Origin: Caprella mutica
Taxonomy: Eukaryota > Arthropoda > Malacostraca > Amphipoda > Caprellidae
DNA: 64,000 bases
NCBI GenBank assembly: GCA_947561585.1
Contig: CANNZV010001618.1
Coordinates: 143,369-207,368 of the forward strand
Reading direction: 5' to 3'
The first letter of the stretch is position 1. Each line of letters starts with the position of its first letter. The notes beneath the pieces are model-generated. The model was not told the origin of the DNA. It saw only the letters and a program-made list of their open reading frames with translations, and made no database searches. Position numbers and translations under genes: made by a program. Below, piece by piece: positions 12,995 through 23,609 of the stretch.

Positions 12995-13080
12995 TGTAAT
13001 GTGTGACGTCACCGTCGTCAGGTTATGCCTCTCTCTGATTGGTTGATATTTGGCCAATAGCGTTAAACATCTTCCTATTC
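12995..13080. promoter_or_regulatory. CRE/CCAAT-like cluster without a gene
   Basis: A palindromic TGACGTCA lies at about 13004-13011, followed by CTCTGATTGGTTGATATTTGG and GGCCAATAGCG, i.e. CCAAT boxes in both orientations. The phrase TATGCCTCTCTGTGATTGG recurs twice near 24296-24350, so it is part of a repeat. No transcript can be proposed. Confidence 0.25.
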
Positions 13081-13507
13081 ATTGGTCTGTACTCAGTGGT
13101 ATAATAGTAGTATAGTACGAGATATTAGTAAGTCTGATTTAATTTTACGACCAAGATTATTGGTTAATATTTACGAAACGACGATTTATATTATTTTTAA
13201 CGACGGTTTAAAACTAAACAAGAAAAATTAACGACGTTCTGCACTACTTTCCAGACTGGGATTAAATAGCTAAAAATCCACCGACTTTGCCAGAATATTA
13301 TTTTCAAAGGGGAAAAATTCCACTGACATGTCAGTGGAATTTACCATGAAATACAGACTGGTCTGCAAGAATATTATAATCAGTCAATACCTATATAATT
13401 GTAAGTAAAAAGTAGACCTATTATGTCGAGAACATAAGAGTATAAGACAGTAGGAGACTAACTGACTAAGCAGACGCAGTGAGCATTTCTGTATATCTGG
13501 CCAAGTA

Positions 13508-13735
13508 AAGAAGCATGTCCAAACTCGCCATTTTAATGGCGAGTTTGTGACAGTTATTTTGAGCCCTTCAATTACAAATGGCGAGTTTTATCTATTTTTC
13601 TCCTATGCTACAATGTTATTTTGGAGAGAATTAATAATAATTTGATCAATTCGGAGAGAATTTGTTGAATTTTGGAGAGAGCTGGAGAGGCAAATGGTGA
13701 GTTTATGAGACATACTATTTTACTTGGAATTATCT
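13508..13735. repeat. family C element, good copy
   Basis: Runs from about AAGAAGCATGTCCAAACTCG to GACATACTATTTTACTTGG. Contains ATGGCGAGTTTGTGACAG and TTCTCCTATGCTACAATG blocks shared with 2811-3240 and 9682-9896. Confidence 0.65.
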
Positions 13736-13810
13736 GGTACAAGAAAATTTTGGATAGGTATTTCTGCATTTCTATTTCATAGAGAATTGAAGATTTCAAG
13801 CCAAAATTAA

Positions 13811-14054
13811 CCATTCTGTATTTGGTGCACAAAATCCCACTGACCTTTTTCAAAAAGCTGAAAAAATCCACCATAAATTTCCTGTAATTTTGCTGATCCA
13901 CCAACATTTTCCCAATTTATCCACCAAAAATTAGTGGTAACATAGGAATAAATAGCAAAAAACCCCACCAACTTTGCCAGAATATTATTTTCAAAGGGAA
14001 AAATTCCACCGACATGTCGGTGGTCGGTGGAATTTACCACGAAATACAGACTGG
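13811..14054. mobile_element. family B non-autonomous element with 8-bp duplication
   Basis: The left end is CCATTCTGTATTTGGTGC (family consensus CCAGTCTGTATTTGG) and the right end is GAAATACAGACTGG. It is flanked by AAAATTAA at 13803-13810 and 14055-14062. The interior has CACCGACATGTCGGTGG and TTAGTGGTAACATAGGAAT. Same family as 24896-25134, 25436-25650 and 25841-26076. Confidence 0.8.
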
Positions 14055-14059
14055 AAAAT

Positions 14060-15068
14060 TAACATGGGAATACCTATTAGGTATACAAATTATAATTCAT
14101 TCACAATAAATAAATTATATGCATTAGAGAGTGAAAGCCAATTAGGTAGGTACCTAGCTAATTGGTTTTCAACTTTTCCAAGGACTAAGGTTAGGTTGTT
14201 AATTAGGCCATATAGCCCTTTCTTTTTGTATAGTTCAGGTAGGTAGTCCCTGAAACTAATGTAAAGGGTACTTTATAATGAAATAAATGAATATACCTAC
14301 CTATTCATTATTCAATAAATAACTGACATACGTGATACCTACTCTCTTACTGTGAAGTGTGAACATGGTTTGAGATGCATTTAACTTCAGTCTTCACATG
14401 TATTCAAGACTCTAACTAGTTGTATATTTTTCTTACCTATAACAGTTTTTTTTTTTTTTCAAAAAACTACTAGGTACCTAGGTCCTATAACTAGCTAATA
14501 ACAATCTACACATCAATGTTTATTAGTTTATGTAATATATGTATACTTCAAAAGTTCAAATTTTCATTATTATCTAGAGTCCTAGACTATAAAAATAGAA
14601 ACAGCCTTGGTAGTTAGAGGCTTAGAAGTTACAGTTAGAGCTTTATATTGTAGCCTGTAAGTACGCGTGTTCTCATAATAATAGTAACTAGAAATGAAGA
14701 GTTTGGTTCCAAAACGCTATAAATCCATTTTGATCAATTTGAGTTAAAATGTGTTTTCTTTACCAAGAAAGTACAAAGATGAAAACCACTATTTTCTGTT
14801 TCAATCATTCACATAGCATATTGAGGTTATAATAACATAAACAATTCAAATCCACAATACCGACGAAATACAATATTGATTTAGGTGGAAACTCATTTTT
14901 TTCAAAAGTGGCGTTTATCGCGTTTTGGAACCAAACTCTTCAAATGAAATAAAAAACTTCCCGCGTTTTTTAGATTAAATTCCTACAACCCGGATATTCT
15001 AATTAAATCAATACAAACTAAATTATTCGAAATAAATATATATTCAGGTAAGCCCCGCTTTCTTTACC
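14060..15068. other. intergenic DNA, no gene seen
   Basis: AT-rich. An inverted pair around 14700-14945 (GAGTTTGGTTCCAAAACGC and GCGTTTTGGAACCAAACTC) marks a 245-bp element with about 19-bp ends. Nothing coding is recognised. Confidence 0.45.
14699..14941. mobile_element. short inverted-repeat element (GAGTTTGGTTCCAAAACGC)
   Basis: The left end GAGTTTGGTTCCAAAACGC and the right end GCGTTTTGGAACCAAACTC are perfect inverted copies, and AAGA/TCTT-like bases adjoin. No coding capacity. Superfamily unassigned. Confidence 0.65.
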
Positions 15069-15636
15069 TTAAAGGTCCTCTCCAAGCTCCGGGGGAAAAA
15101 GGAGTTTATTACGTTATATTATAGAACTAAGGTGTACGAACATTATTCTATAAACCACATGCAGTTCGGAACAGTGAAAATTTTTTTTATTTGCTTCTCT
15201 CACTATTACTCTGTGTGTAATAATTGTACGAATCACTAATATGATGCTGAAGAAGAAGATTGTAGGCCTACACTCTTTGTTTTGATTTCAAATTTGGGTT
15301 TTATAAACAAACAATGCGTTTTCAGCCTTCGTTTGAGATAGTAATTGTTTCCTAAAGTATATAAACGTTTCAATATAAGTTTATTCAATTTTATACATTA
15401 ACACTACTATTAAATAGATTTATTATATCTAGTACCTAGTTGACAATCAAAACAAATGGTGTACATTCTTTTTCTTCAGAATGAAAATCGGGTAGGAATT
15501 AAAAAAGGTATTGTTGAGTTTAGATTACAAAAATCTTTAAAAGCATATAAAATTAAAAATATGCAAAAAAAATGACGAGACGCATTAGCCTCGTTGAATA
15601 AAGCAATAAAAAAATTTACTTGGAAGGGACCTTTAA
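15069..15636 (+). mobile_element. family D MITE bounded by TTAA
   Basis: Bounded by TTAA on both sides, with ends AGGTCCTCTCCAAGC and CTTGGAAGGGACCT. The interior contains ACTAAGGTGTACGA, ATATAAACGTTTC and CAAATGGTGTACATTC. Two more full copies lie at 33233-33833 and, reversed, 43367-43955. TTAA borders suggest piggyBac-type movement, though the ends do not begin with CCC. Confidence 0.75.
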
Positions 15637-16494
15637 TGAAAACTCGGACTTATTACAAATGGTAATAATTGCGAGACAGGACTGTAAGTTATTATATGAT
15701 TATATAATTAACATCTTTTTGAAAAATCTATAATATTTTTTCCAGTACTGTATATAGGTGTTTCAGACAGAGCAGCCTGACTATGTGTAATAATTAGGGC
15801 TGTGACTGTAAGGCCTTACAAGATATGCTCTATAAGCTCTAAAAATATGCTTTATAAGCTACAAAAATAAGGCTGTAAAATCGTATCAGATTATGCTTTA
15901 TAATCTTTAAGAGCTGAATACTATGATGTATAATCTTTTATTAATGGATATGCCTTCAAATATACAATAGTATATTGTTCAAAATTTTCTTTTGATTGAA
16001 GAAAACAAACAATAATCAAGGGGAACCCTATTATTATTCAACTAAATAGGTATCTTTTACTAGGTATTTCAGGGTATATAAAATGAACTGATCAGTAATT
16101 GAGTGATTATATCATTATTTATATAAGATACTTTCATCTTCAAAGAAAACTATTTAAATAAATAAATATAGCAACTCTTGATTTAACAAATGTAGATTTA
16201 ACATTAGAAAAATTCATCACGAGAATTCATTTTCCATGGTGAGGGGCGCGTTAGCACACTGTCAATGAAGTTAAATTTTATTAGTTGGTTGAGCTATAAG
16301 TATATTCCGGGTGGCACCTCTATGGTTAAAAAATAAAAGGTTACTACCACTTAGAATATAGTTTTAAAAATATTGTTAATTGCGGATAAGTTATTTAGGG
16401 TATTGTTTTTAATGTTTCGGTCTCAAAATTATAAATGACCTCTTAACATAAATGAGTTTGTTGTATTGCACATTTCCTGATTGTTTAATGACGT

Positions 16495-16545
16495 AGCAGG
16501 GGGGTTCGGGGGCGACACGCCCCCGATTCATCTAATTCATAAGCT
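16495..16545 (+). mobile_element. possible Helitron 3' end
   Basis: A GC-rich hairpin CGGGGGCG-acac-GCCCCCG followed after a few bases by CATCTAAT looks like the hairpin plus CTRR-T end of a Helitron. No matching 5' TC end or Rep/helicase protein is seen, so this is only a candidate. Confidence 0.3.
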
Positions 16546-17084
16546 TCATTTATACCTGAGACCGAGACTAAATTTTCCAGTCAAATTTCATGTTAAATGA
16601 ATGTCAAAACATGTCTCAAATTTCTAATGTTACGTGTCAGCTTAAAACGGTTAATGTTATCCTATTTTAATAAATAAACTACACATTCAAGAAATAATAA
16701 TTTCAACTTTTTATATTATTATTTTTTCAAAACACCATTATAAACTGAGACAAAAATTTCTACGAACTAAATTTCCCAGAGCCTACACAACACATTGAAA
16801 TAGATAAAATCATACTATCACTTTGCAGAACTTTCGGAAAATCTTGTCAGTTAAAATTTCTTGAGCACTGGATTTAGTTATGAATACACAAAAAAAATTA
16901 TTGACTGATTTAACAACTTTAGTTATCCTGGCCTGGATGGTAGCTCGTGCAAGCTATCAAATTAATTTTTTTTCTAAAAATTTAAAGAGTTAAGCCAAAG
17001 ATATTATGCTAAAATAAGATACACTACTGTCGACAATTTCTATTTTTAAATTGTGTTGTGCCACCATCTGGTTTTAAAAGCGGG

Positions 17085-18045
17085 AAATAGAATAGAAATA
17101 TTGTAAGGACAATCGAGGTATGTTGTGTTCGTGACGTCATAACAGCAACACTCTAAAATAATATTTAAGACAATTGATGAACGTTCTATTATAAAACAGA
17201 GATGAATCCATTAATGTTATTAGCACTGCTTAACCTTAATTTTCTATTTGTGTGTTGCCTTGTTGACGTCACGGTCACAAATCACTCGATTTGTAACCAC
17301 AGCTCACAAAGCTTTAGGGGCCTTTACACGAGCACTGGTCAGTGCCACTATTCACCACATTTTTTTCACCAAACTGTCCACCAATTAGCTCAGCACCTTT
17401 ACACGAGCAGAATGTGATTTGGTGGGCACTGACACTTTAGTATCGTGGTTAGCATCTAATATGCTATTAAACACTAATGCTGTTAGTGTTTAATGTTTAT
17501 AATCTTTAGATTTTATTTTCCATAGGCATGGGTGCTCTTCAACTAGGCCAATGAATGGGGTTGTTGTTTGTCTGGCAATCGCTACTGACAGACAGTGGCA
17601 CTTTGTGGTGAGCGTTTGCTCTCAGAGCGATAGCTTGGTCACCACCAAGTTTTGCCAAAAAGGGTGGGGCAAGTAGCAAAGTGGGCGTGGCATAGAGCAG
17701 TGTCACCACAAAGTGGCACTGAGCACTTACCGTGTAAAGGCCCCTTTACTCTTTGGTGCCTTCCCTAAATCCCTAGTAGGAATACTAAAATTGATAAGTA
17801 GCGATAATTGAGTGATTTGTGACATGACATAAGCAAGGGAACAAATTTAAAAAGAAAATTAGGGGTTTGGCAGGTTAAATAATTGATCAAATATATATTT
17901 ATTTATTATATTATGCAAATTTATAGCTATTTTTTACAAATTTACTTTAAAATTTAAATATGATTTTAGAATGTTGCTGTTATAACGTCACGCACACAAC
18001 ATATCTCGATTGTCCTTACTATATTTTAATTCTATTGGGATAGAA
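17085..18045. repeat. long inverted repeat with nested MITE
   Basis: The left arm around 17085-17160 (GTAAGGACAATCGAGGTATG, GTGACGTCATAACAGCAACA) reappears inverted at about 17965-18045 (TGTTGCTGTTATAACGTCAC, CGATTGTCCTTAC). An inner pair (GTCACAAATCACTCG at about 17274 and CGAGTGATTTGTGAC-like at about 17812) continues the fold. The 17316-17745 MITE sits in the loop. Confidence 0.7.
17316..17745. mobile_element. MITE with 15-bp perfect ends AGGGGCCTTTACACG
   Basis: AGGGGCCTTTACACG at 17316-17330 is mirrored exactly at 17731-17745. Internal CAGTGCCACT / AGTGGCACTGAGCA blocks extend the inverted repeat. End sequence is hAT-like, but no clear 8-bp duplication is present. Confidence 0.7.
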
Positions 18046-18186
18046 TTTGCTACGTCAAAGTTTCAAACTTACTGTAATTACGAATCTGAAAATAAGATTT
18101 GCAAAAAATATTAGGTGATGGCTCATGTTTGACATAACGTGTATTTATAATATAGAGCAGAAAAGTAGGAAAAATCCAACATCGTA

Positions 18187-18673
18187 CACAGAGAAAAAAG
18201 TTTACTCATATCTAATGGGTCAACAATTAATTTATTCTTTGAATCAATTTATTACGTGAGTTGGTTGGACTTTATTCATGTTTTCATGTGTGTTAAAACA
18301 ACTATGACATGGTGTGTCATCAAACATTAGTTAATTCAATTCATTTTATAGATTGAATCAACTTACTATGAGAGTTAAAAGTTACTTTTTGAGAATTTTA
18401 AAGTATGTTGAAACAACTATGACAGAGCGTATTGTAGGAACTCACAAAGACTGTTAATCCAATGTATCTGGTGTATAAATTAACTTACTACGCGAGTTGG
18501 TGTAACTTTTTTTAAGTTTAGGAGTGAGTCAAAACGACTGTTTTGTTTTAACGGACGTCAATTTAACTTCTTTTAAGTAGTACCTGCAACTCACCACGTA
18601 GGTAGGCGCAAAAATAACCCATTCATACGAGTCAAAACAAATTAAATTTGATTCAACTAATCCTTTCTCTGTG
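18187..18673. mobile_element. element with CACAGAGAAA ends and internal repeats
   Basis: Ends CACAGAGAAA (18187) and TTTCTCTGTG (18673) are exact inverted copies. Inside, a unit of about 120 bp (GAATCAACTTACTAYGMGAGTTGG...AAACAACTATGACA) is repeated about three times. No coding capacity. Confidence 0.65.
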
Positions 18674-18974
18674 TGTATATCAACCTTTTCATGAACAGTT
18701 GAAAATGTTTTCTGTTCACGAAAACCTCAACGAAACGATATTATGCCTTGAAATTAGATAAGCTCTTTGATAAAGCATATGCTCGAAACATTTTGCTTAA
18801 GCCCGAACAAGAAGCATATGCTCAAATGATTTTGCTTAAAGCTCTAATAAAAAGCATATGCTCAAATGATTTTGCTTAAAGCCCTTACAAAATGCATATG
18901 CTTCAAAAGAGTATAAGCAAATTCTTACGAGCATATGCGAAATAAGCCATGTCACAGCCCTAGTAATAATGTAC

Positions 18975-20371
18975 GTCACCAATGGTTGCCACATTAATTT
19001 TCATGTGCTCTATATAATCAATATAGCTTGCAGGGCACTTCTCGAGTCTGAGCAGATCACAAATTTCCTCATATATATTTATATACACAGGAGATAGAAT
19101 TTCTGATAGCAACGAGTTTAGTTGAGTAGTATATTGTTGCTTTATTTGGCGAGGCTCATTACTATTATTATAGTAGTTAGAGATTTGAAGCATAAGTAGA
19201 TTCCACCCCCTCGATTATCGATATAGTCTTTGCATCTTCGTGAATATGATGCAGATTGATGGGTCTTCCATTCCGTTCAGGAGAATATTTACCATTTATT
19301 TAGGAACATTGTTGTTAGATAATAATAATTAGGTATATTATTTATTAAGAGACTAACTTGCCAAAAATTTAGGACTTGATAGTAATTAGAATTATGGCAC
19401 TACCCACTATCAGAAGAAATGCTAAATATAATAGAAATTTAAATAAAAGAACCACCCAAATCCAAAAGTTCAATATAACTTATTAAATAAAAAAAAATAT
19501 TAGTAAAACACATACAAAATAAAACAAGACACTATTCTTCTCTCCCAATTATTACAATACCAAAAAAAATTGGACTTACCGCAAACTTAACAACAGAGTT
19601 TTCAAAAGTAAAAGGAAAGACAGTGTCACATTGGCAGATATTTATTCTTATATCAGGAACCTTAACTTATTATCACAGTATCACCACAAATTATTTACAA
19701 TTCACTAGCAGAATAACTAGACAGGTACCAAAATATTCAACTAACTTTAAAAAAGAGAAGTTTAGAAGGCAGGATAACCAATTATCCTGCCTTCTAAAGA
19801 CAAACTAGAGAACACGTCAATAATTTAAAAATAGGTCATTCATTTGGAAGAATATTTAAATTTCAAATTTCCTGTGATTATTAGCTATTATATTTGTAGT
19901 ATACTTTTGTAACAAAAAAGTTAATAAGAGCATGGCTGAGGAGCCAGAGCTAGCACACAAATAGTCAGCTCTCCAGCACTGGATAAGAAGATTAAAAAAT
20001 AGTAGCACAATTGATATAAATTACTTTTCTTGTGAAAATCTTCCAATCAATAAGTTAATTATATTTATTTTCATTATATAAGTTATTAATTTAGCATTGG
20101 TCATGGTAGCTATTTGAAGCTAAAATGACCAACTTGGTTAATATGAAGCAAACCCCTAAGGTTAAGAGATCATAACAGATGACATGGAAGATTTCTCGAG
20201 AAAATAGAATTGCAATCAATTTGATGTCTGTTAAATTAATTAAACTGAAAATGGCATAAAAATTCAGTTATAAAGGACCTCTAAGTCTAAATATGTACAT
20301 GTGGTTATTATGCAAACAATAGACTTTTACTTTAAGTTCTCTTTCACAGCCTAAGATAACTTTTTGCAAGG
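18975..20371. other. intergenic DNA downstream of POLR3K
   Basis: AT-rich, no gene recognised. It contains the short perfect hairpin at 19761-19798. The 3' UTR of POLR3K must run into the right end of this stretch. Confidence 0.4.
19761..19798. repeat. perfect 17-bp stem, 4-base loop hairpin
   Basis: TTTAGAAGGCAGGATAA (19761-19777), loop CCAA, then its exact complement (19782-19798). The flanks do not extend the pairing. Confidence 0.8.
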
Positions 20372-22521
20372 TTAATCTTTCCACATATGACCACAAGTGC
20401 TATTAGTGCACTTATAGAAGATAGTCATTGGCTCGTCAGCTGATCTGGTTTGAATCTGCATGAAGTAGGCAGTGTTGTTAGTACAACTCGGACACTTTGC
20501 TTCAGTTTTGTCAACATTCTTCCACGCATCCTCACCACCAAGAATATCATCCAGAGGCTTTGGTTTAGTTTTGAGACTGTAAAGAAAGATTTCAATTAAT
20601 TCATTACTACAACTATAAAATAATCATCATAAAATAAGATATTTCCACATGAATCAGTTCATGGATTTTGGCCAATTTGACTGCTGCCATACAAATTGAA
20701 AATAAACATTACTAAAATACATGCGGTTGACGGACAATTGGCCGAAAGGAAATTTTGGCCAAAATAACTAATTTTAAAAAAATGGAATAGTAGTATTATG
20801 TAATATAATAAAAATAATAACTTTTAATAACAAGTTCAAAAGTATGAAGAGAAGCTTTTTCCAACTCCTTATATTTGCAATAAAATCCATGATCATGAAA
20901 AAATTATAATTGTTTAGCAATATATGATTGCACTTCGTTATATGGATACGAATTTTGTACACATTAAAATTTAATTTCCTTTTAATAAAATATCTCCTAA
21001 TTTAATGGAAATAAAATCAAACGGAGGCTACAGTTCGTAATATGGATTTACATTGGCCCAATTTACACCAAATCTACTTTCGGCCGTATGTCCGCGCACG
21101 GATACATGTAATTGTACACGGATAAAAGGCAATGCTTTTCTAACGATGTATCTTCAAAAAATTGATTTCATTGTTGAAATCATTCAATGCCTTTCAGTGG
21201 ACATCAAGAAAAGCCCTAACCTTTGAGCAATTGTTTTCAAACAGTAATTTTCGAAGCCATAAGTTCTTAGTTAATTGATAGTTTAGAACAAACTTTCAAT
21301 AAAAATATCACTTATATTTACATATTATATAAAGCTATTATTAGGTAGCTAATGAACATGTAGAGAGTTATATATTATAAATAATATAGAACTTAGTCAG
21401 ATATGATGTATCATAAGATTATTTTGCATTGACAAGATCTAATAAAATAATAATTGATTATTTATGATATTAATTTAGTTGGGGTTTAACAACTGCTTCA
21501 GAACAAAAGACCATATCGCTGACGTCAAAAAGAAATTAAATAAAAACGGATTGGAAGTAGTCAAAAAGGAAAGTGGCTCCATGAACAAAGTCACTTACCA
21601 CCATCAGTGACAAAGATCGTGGATGCAGAAAAGCTACCCCGTGAGTACAGTCACTTACCAAGGAATGTGATGAAAAGGGACACAAGCACCAGTGGCTAGA
21701 CTCACAGATGGACGAGGAAGATGAAAAGATGATAGTAAATGAAGTCTACAAGACTACCTAACACAAAAATCAAATACCTCGTAATTGAAGAGCATAACCC
21801 TAGCGCTATCCTCTAAAACTTCAAGTAGTGTTAAAAAAAGGATGGAAAAATGAAAAAGACAATACATAATCCAAATTACAACAGTTTGGGGCTCAAGGGA
21901 TGCAACTTCTTCTCTTCCATTTACCACATAATTAATGATGACGGATCATGATTTAAATGAGGACTATCACATGTTATATCATTTGAAAAGAATTTGAGGA
22001 ACAATATCATTTGTCAATCAATTTGACTATTTTGATTTAATAGTTTTACATTTTTAATAAATAATATTAACTAAAATATCTATTGAACCAACTTTTTGAA
22101 GCTAATATACTTCCATATTACTGGATGGAAATATACAAATGAGCATTATTTTAAACTGTTTGTTTATTGCAACCATTTTCTTTTCATTAAATAATTAAGA
22201 AAAATGAGCATACAGCAATTGGCTATTCACCCTTTATCAAATAAGTTTCGGATCAAATATTTGTTGTATAAAACAGACATAATAAAATCTAGAATGAAAA
22301 TCAAACAGTAAAGTGTACTGACCTGTGAGTTACAGTTCCTCGGATGGGAAACATATATGGACACCAATCACATTCGAATCTTGTACCCTGTAGATAATGA
22401 ACTTCGTTAGAAAAAGATGAAAAATCATCCAGGGAATTGGAATATCAGCATTTTGCAAACTTACGCCTTCATACATCTTGACCATCAGTAAAGAAGCATC
22501 TCGGGGACAAAAGTACATCAT
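20372..22521 (-). CDS. POLR3K: DNA-directed RNA polymerase III subunit RPC10 / C11
   Basis: Three exons, 22521-22465, 22387-22323 and 20576-20372, join to 327 bases: 108 residues, the same length as the human protein. This small TFIIS-like subunit gives Pol III its RNA-cleavage activity and helps termination and reinitiation. The C-terminal zinc ribbon is intact: KCPSC (C78-x2-C81 region), QTRSADEPMT with the Asp-Glu pair that acts in cleavage, then YKCTNSTCGHMW. The linker KPLDDILGG...AWKNVD matches the family. The N-terminal ribbon is unusual: Cys5, Cys25 and Cys28 are present at the usual spacing, but the fourth ligand, normally Cys8 in CPxC, is Asp (CPRD). Intron 2 (20577-22322) carries a foldback element and a relic of another. 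Two ATGs stand in tandem at 22521 and 22518; the first gives the usual length. Confidence 0.93.
20725..21100. mobile_element. compact foldback element in POLR3K intron 2
   Basis: The left end GGTTGACGGACAATTGGCCG and right end (reverse complement) CGTGCGCGGACATACGGCCG share the layout (G/C)GTNNNNGGACA..GGCCGAAAG. The flanks AATACATGC and GATACATGT match at 7 of 9, consistent with an aged 9-bp target duplication. The interior is AT-rich with no coding frame. Confidence 0.6.
21481..21845. repeat. relic related to the interior of the 32601-33958 foldback element
   Basis: Clear similarity to the reverse complement of about 32715-33089: GTTTAAC..CTGCTTC, ATCG(C/T)TGACGTCAAAAA, TTACCAAGGAATGTGA and AAAAGGGACACAAGCACC are shared in the same order. 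No intact frame remains in either copy. It lies in POLR3K intron 2. Confidence 0.65.
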
Positions 22522-22529
22522 CTTGAAAA

Positions 22530-23600
22530 CAGGTTAGTCTATCAGACTTTCTTTAAGAAAATAGTTACCTAGCTTGGCTACTGAAAAGGAAATAGAAAAT
22601 ATAGAAGTATTGAGGGAATCGTTTTGTAGTTTTGCTAGCAACCAATAATACTCGGCTGATTGAGCCAAGATTTTGACATAAGGTGTAAAAATGCTCCAAA
22701 TCTTTGAAGTTGCTCTTGCAAATTAATCATTTTGGGGCCCCCTCCCCCTTCCCAATGGGAGCTGAAAAAACCACATATGTGAGGTTATTACACAACAACA
22801 CAACTTGCAAAATTGCAGATTAATATTTGATACTTTAGAGTTGCTCTGAGCACTTTTTTTGTGAAATATAGGTATTACTATTACAATATTTCTCTTAAAA
22901 TTTGGCTTCTAGAGAAATCATGCTGTTATTGTGATAAGATAGAAGTAATTTAAATCTCGAAATAACTTTGTGAATTATACTTATTTCATTTTATAAAAGC
23001 ATTTATGAATATTTTTGTATTACAAAAATTTCGAATTTACTCTGATTTCAGCAATTGGATAAAAACCCATGCAATTCACTTAATCAACTTTTTGGAATCA
23101 CCATGTGTTCCAAATATTAAAATGTTGGTTTATCAATCAATAATTAATGTTTTTGTTCAATTTCTTGTGAATATACTTCCTTATTATGTTCTTCATTGAG
23201 TAACAGACCTCCATAAGTGTGGAGTATTACACTGACTACAGTCTCCAGCGGTGACTAAATTCGAACAATTGGAGGGGTGGGAGCAACTGTAAACATTGTC
23301 GTACCTGTCTAATTTTCGGCACAGACACCAAAATAAGTTCTTCTAAAGCTATCTTTCTATTCTCAATAATAATAAATCAGAGTTTATGAGTTTTTTACCA
23401 ATATGTAGTAAAAATAACCAAAAATGTTACTTTTCTGATATTTGAATTGCTTGGGGGCAACTGTTAATCATGTCAGAATTCACTCAAATTTCACTACATG
23501 TACCTTTACTTGTCATATCAACTTTATATCACTATTCCATAAGTAATTTCCAAAATGTTGTTTTTTGGCCCACCCTACTAGGCTACTACCCTATATTTTC
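22530..23600. other. intergenic DNA upstream of POLR3K
   Basis: No gene recognised. The POLR3K promoter must lie just right of 22521 but no TATA-like box stands out. Small frames at 23005-23199 and 23470-23730 show no motif. Confidence 0.4.
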
Positions 23601-23609
23601 CTTAATTTT

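Larger units (their letters stand above)
10281..13259. mobile_element. 3-kb non-autonomous element, CCAGTCTGGAAAG ends, 8-bp duplication
   Basis: Starts CCAGTCTGGAAAG and ends with the exact reverse complement. It is flanked by the direct repeat GATTAAAT (10273-10280 and 13260-13267). Both subterminal regions carry repeats of TTAACGACG/TTTACGAC, likely transposase sites by analogy with hAT and P elements. No open frame inside resembles a transposase; the interior holds MITEs (10925-11339) and a long palindrome (11603-12256). The length, ends and duplication suggest a deletion derivative or carrier of other elements mobilised in trans. Confidence 0.8.
9625..13361. repeat. family B element split by three later insertions
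   Basis: Family B pieces occur at about 9625-9682 (GTATTTGGTGCACAAAATCC), 10130-10280 (CCACCAACAATTTCC... GGTAACATAGG) and 13260-13361 (ATAGCTAAAAATCCACCGAC... GAAATACAGACTGG). Read together they follow the order of the intact copy at 13811-14054. A family C element (about 9682-9896), a family I element (9905-10129) and a 3-kb element (10281-13259) interrupt it. Confidence 0.7.
15795..18962. mobile_element. 3.2-kb hAT-like element with perfect 8-bp duplication
   Basis: The 12-bp ends TAGGGCTGTGAC (15795) and GTCACAGCCCTA (18962) are exact inverted repeats. They are flanked by GTAATAAT at 15787-15794 and 18963-18970. Subterminal arrays of GCATATGCTC (right) and ATATGCTCTATAAGC / ATATGCTTTATAAGC (left) resemble hAT transposase sites. 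No transposase frame is found inside. It has been a landing pad for other elements (17085-18045, 17316-17745, 18187-18673). Confidence 0.85.

Noticed and set aside
17308..17753. 8-bp target duplication for the AGGGGCCTTTACACG MITE
   Set aside because: The flanks AAAGCTTT and TTACTCTT match poorly; ends are clear but the duplication is not.
19761..19798. A microRNA precursor or intrinsic terminator
   Set aside because: The 38-base hairpin is shorter than a typical precursor, has a 4-base loop and lies in intergenic DNA of a eukaryote.
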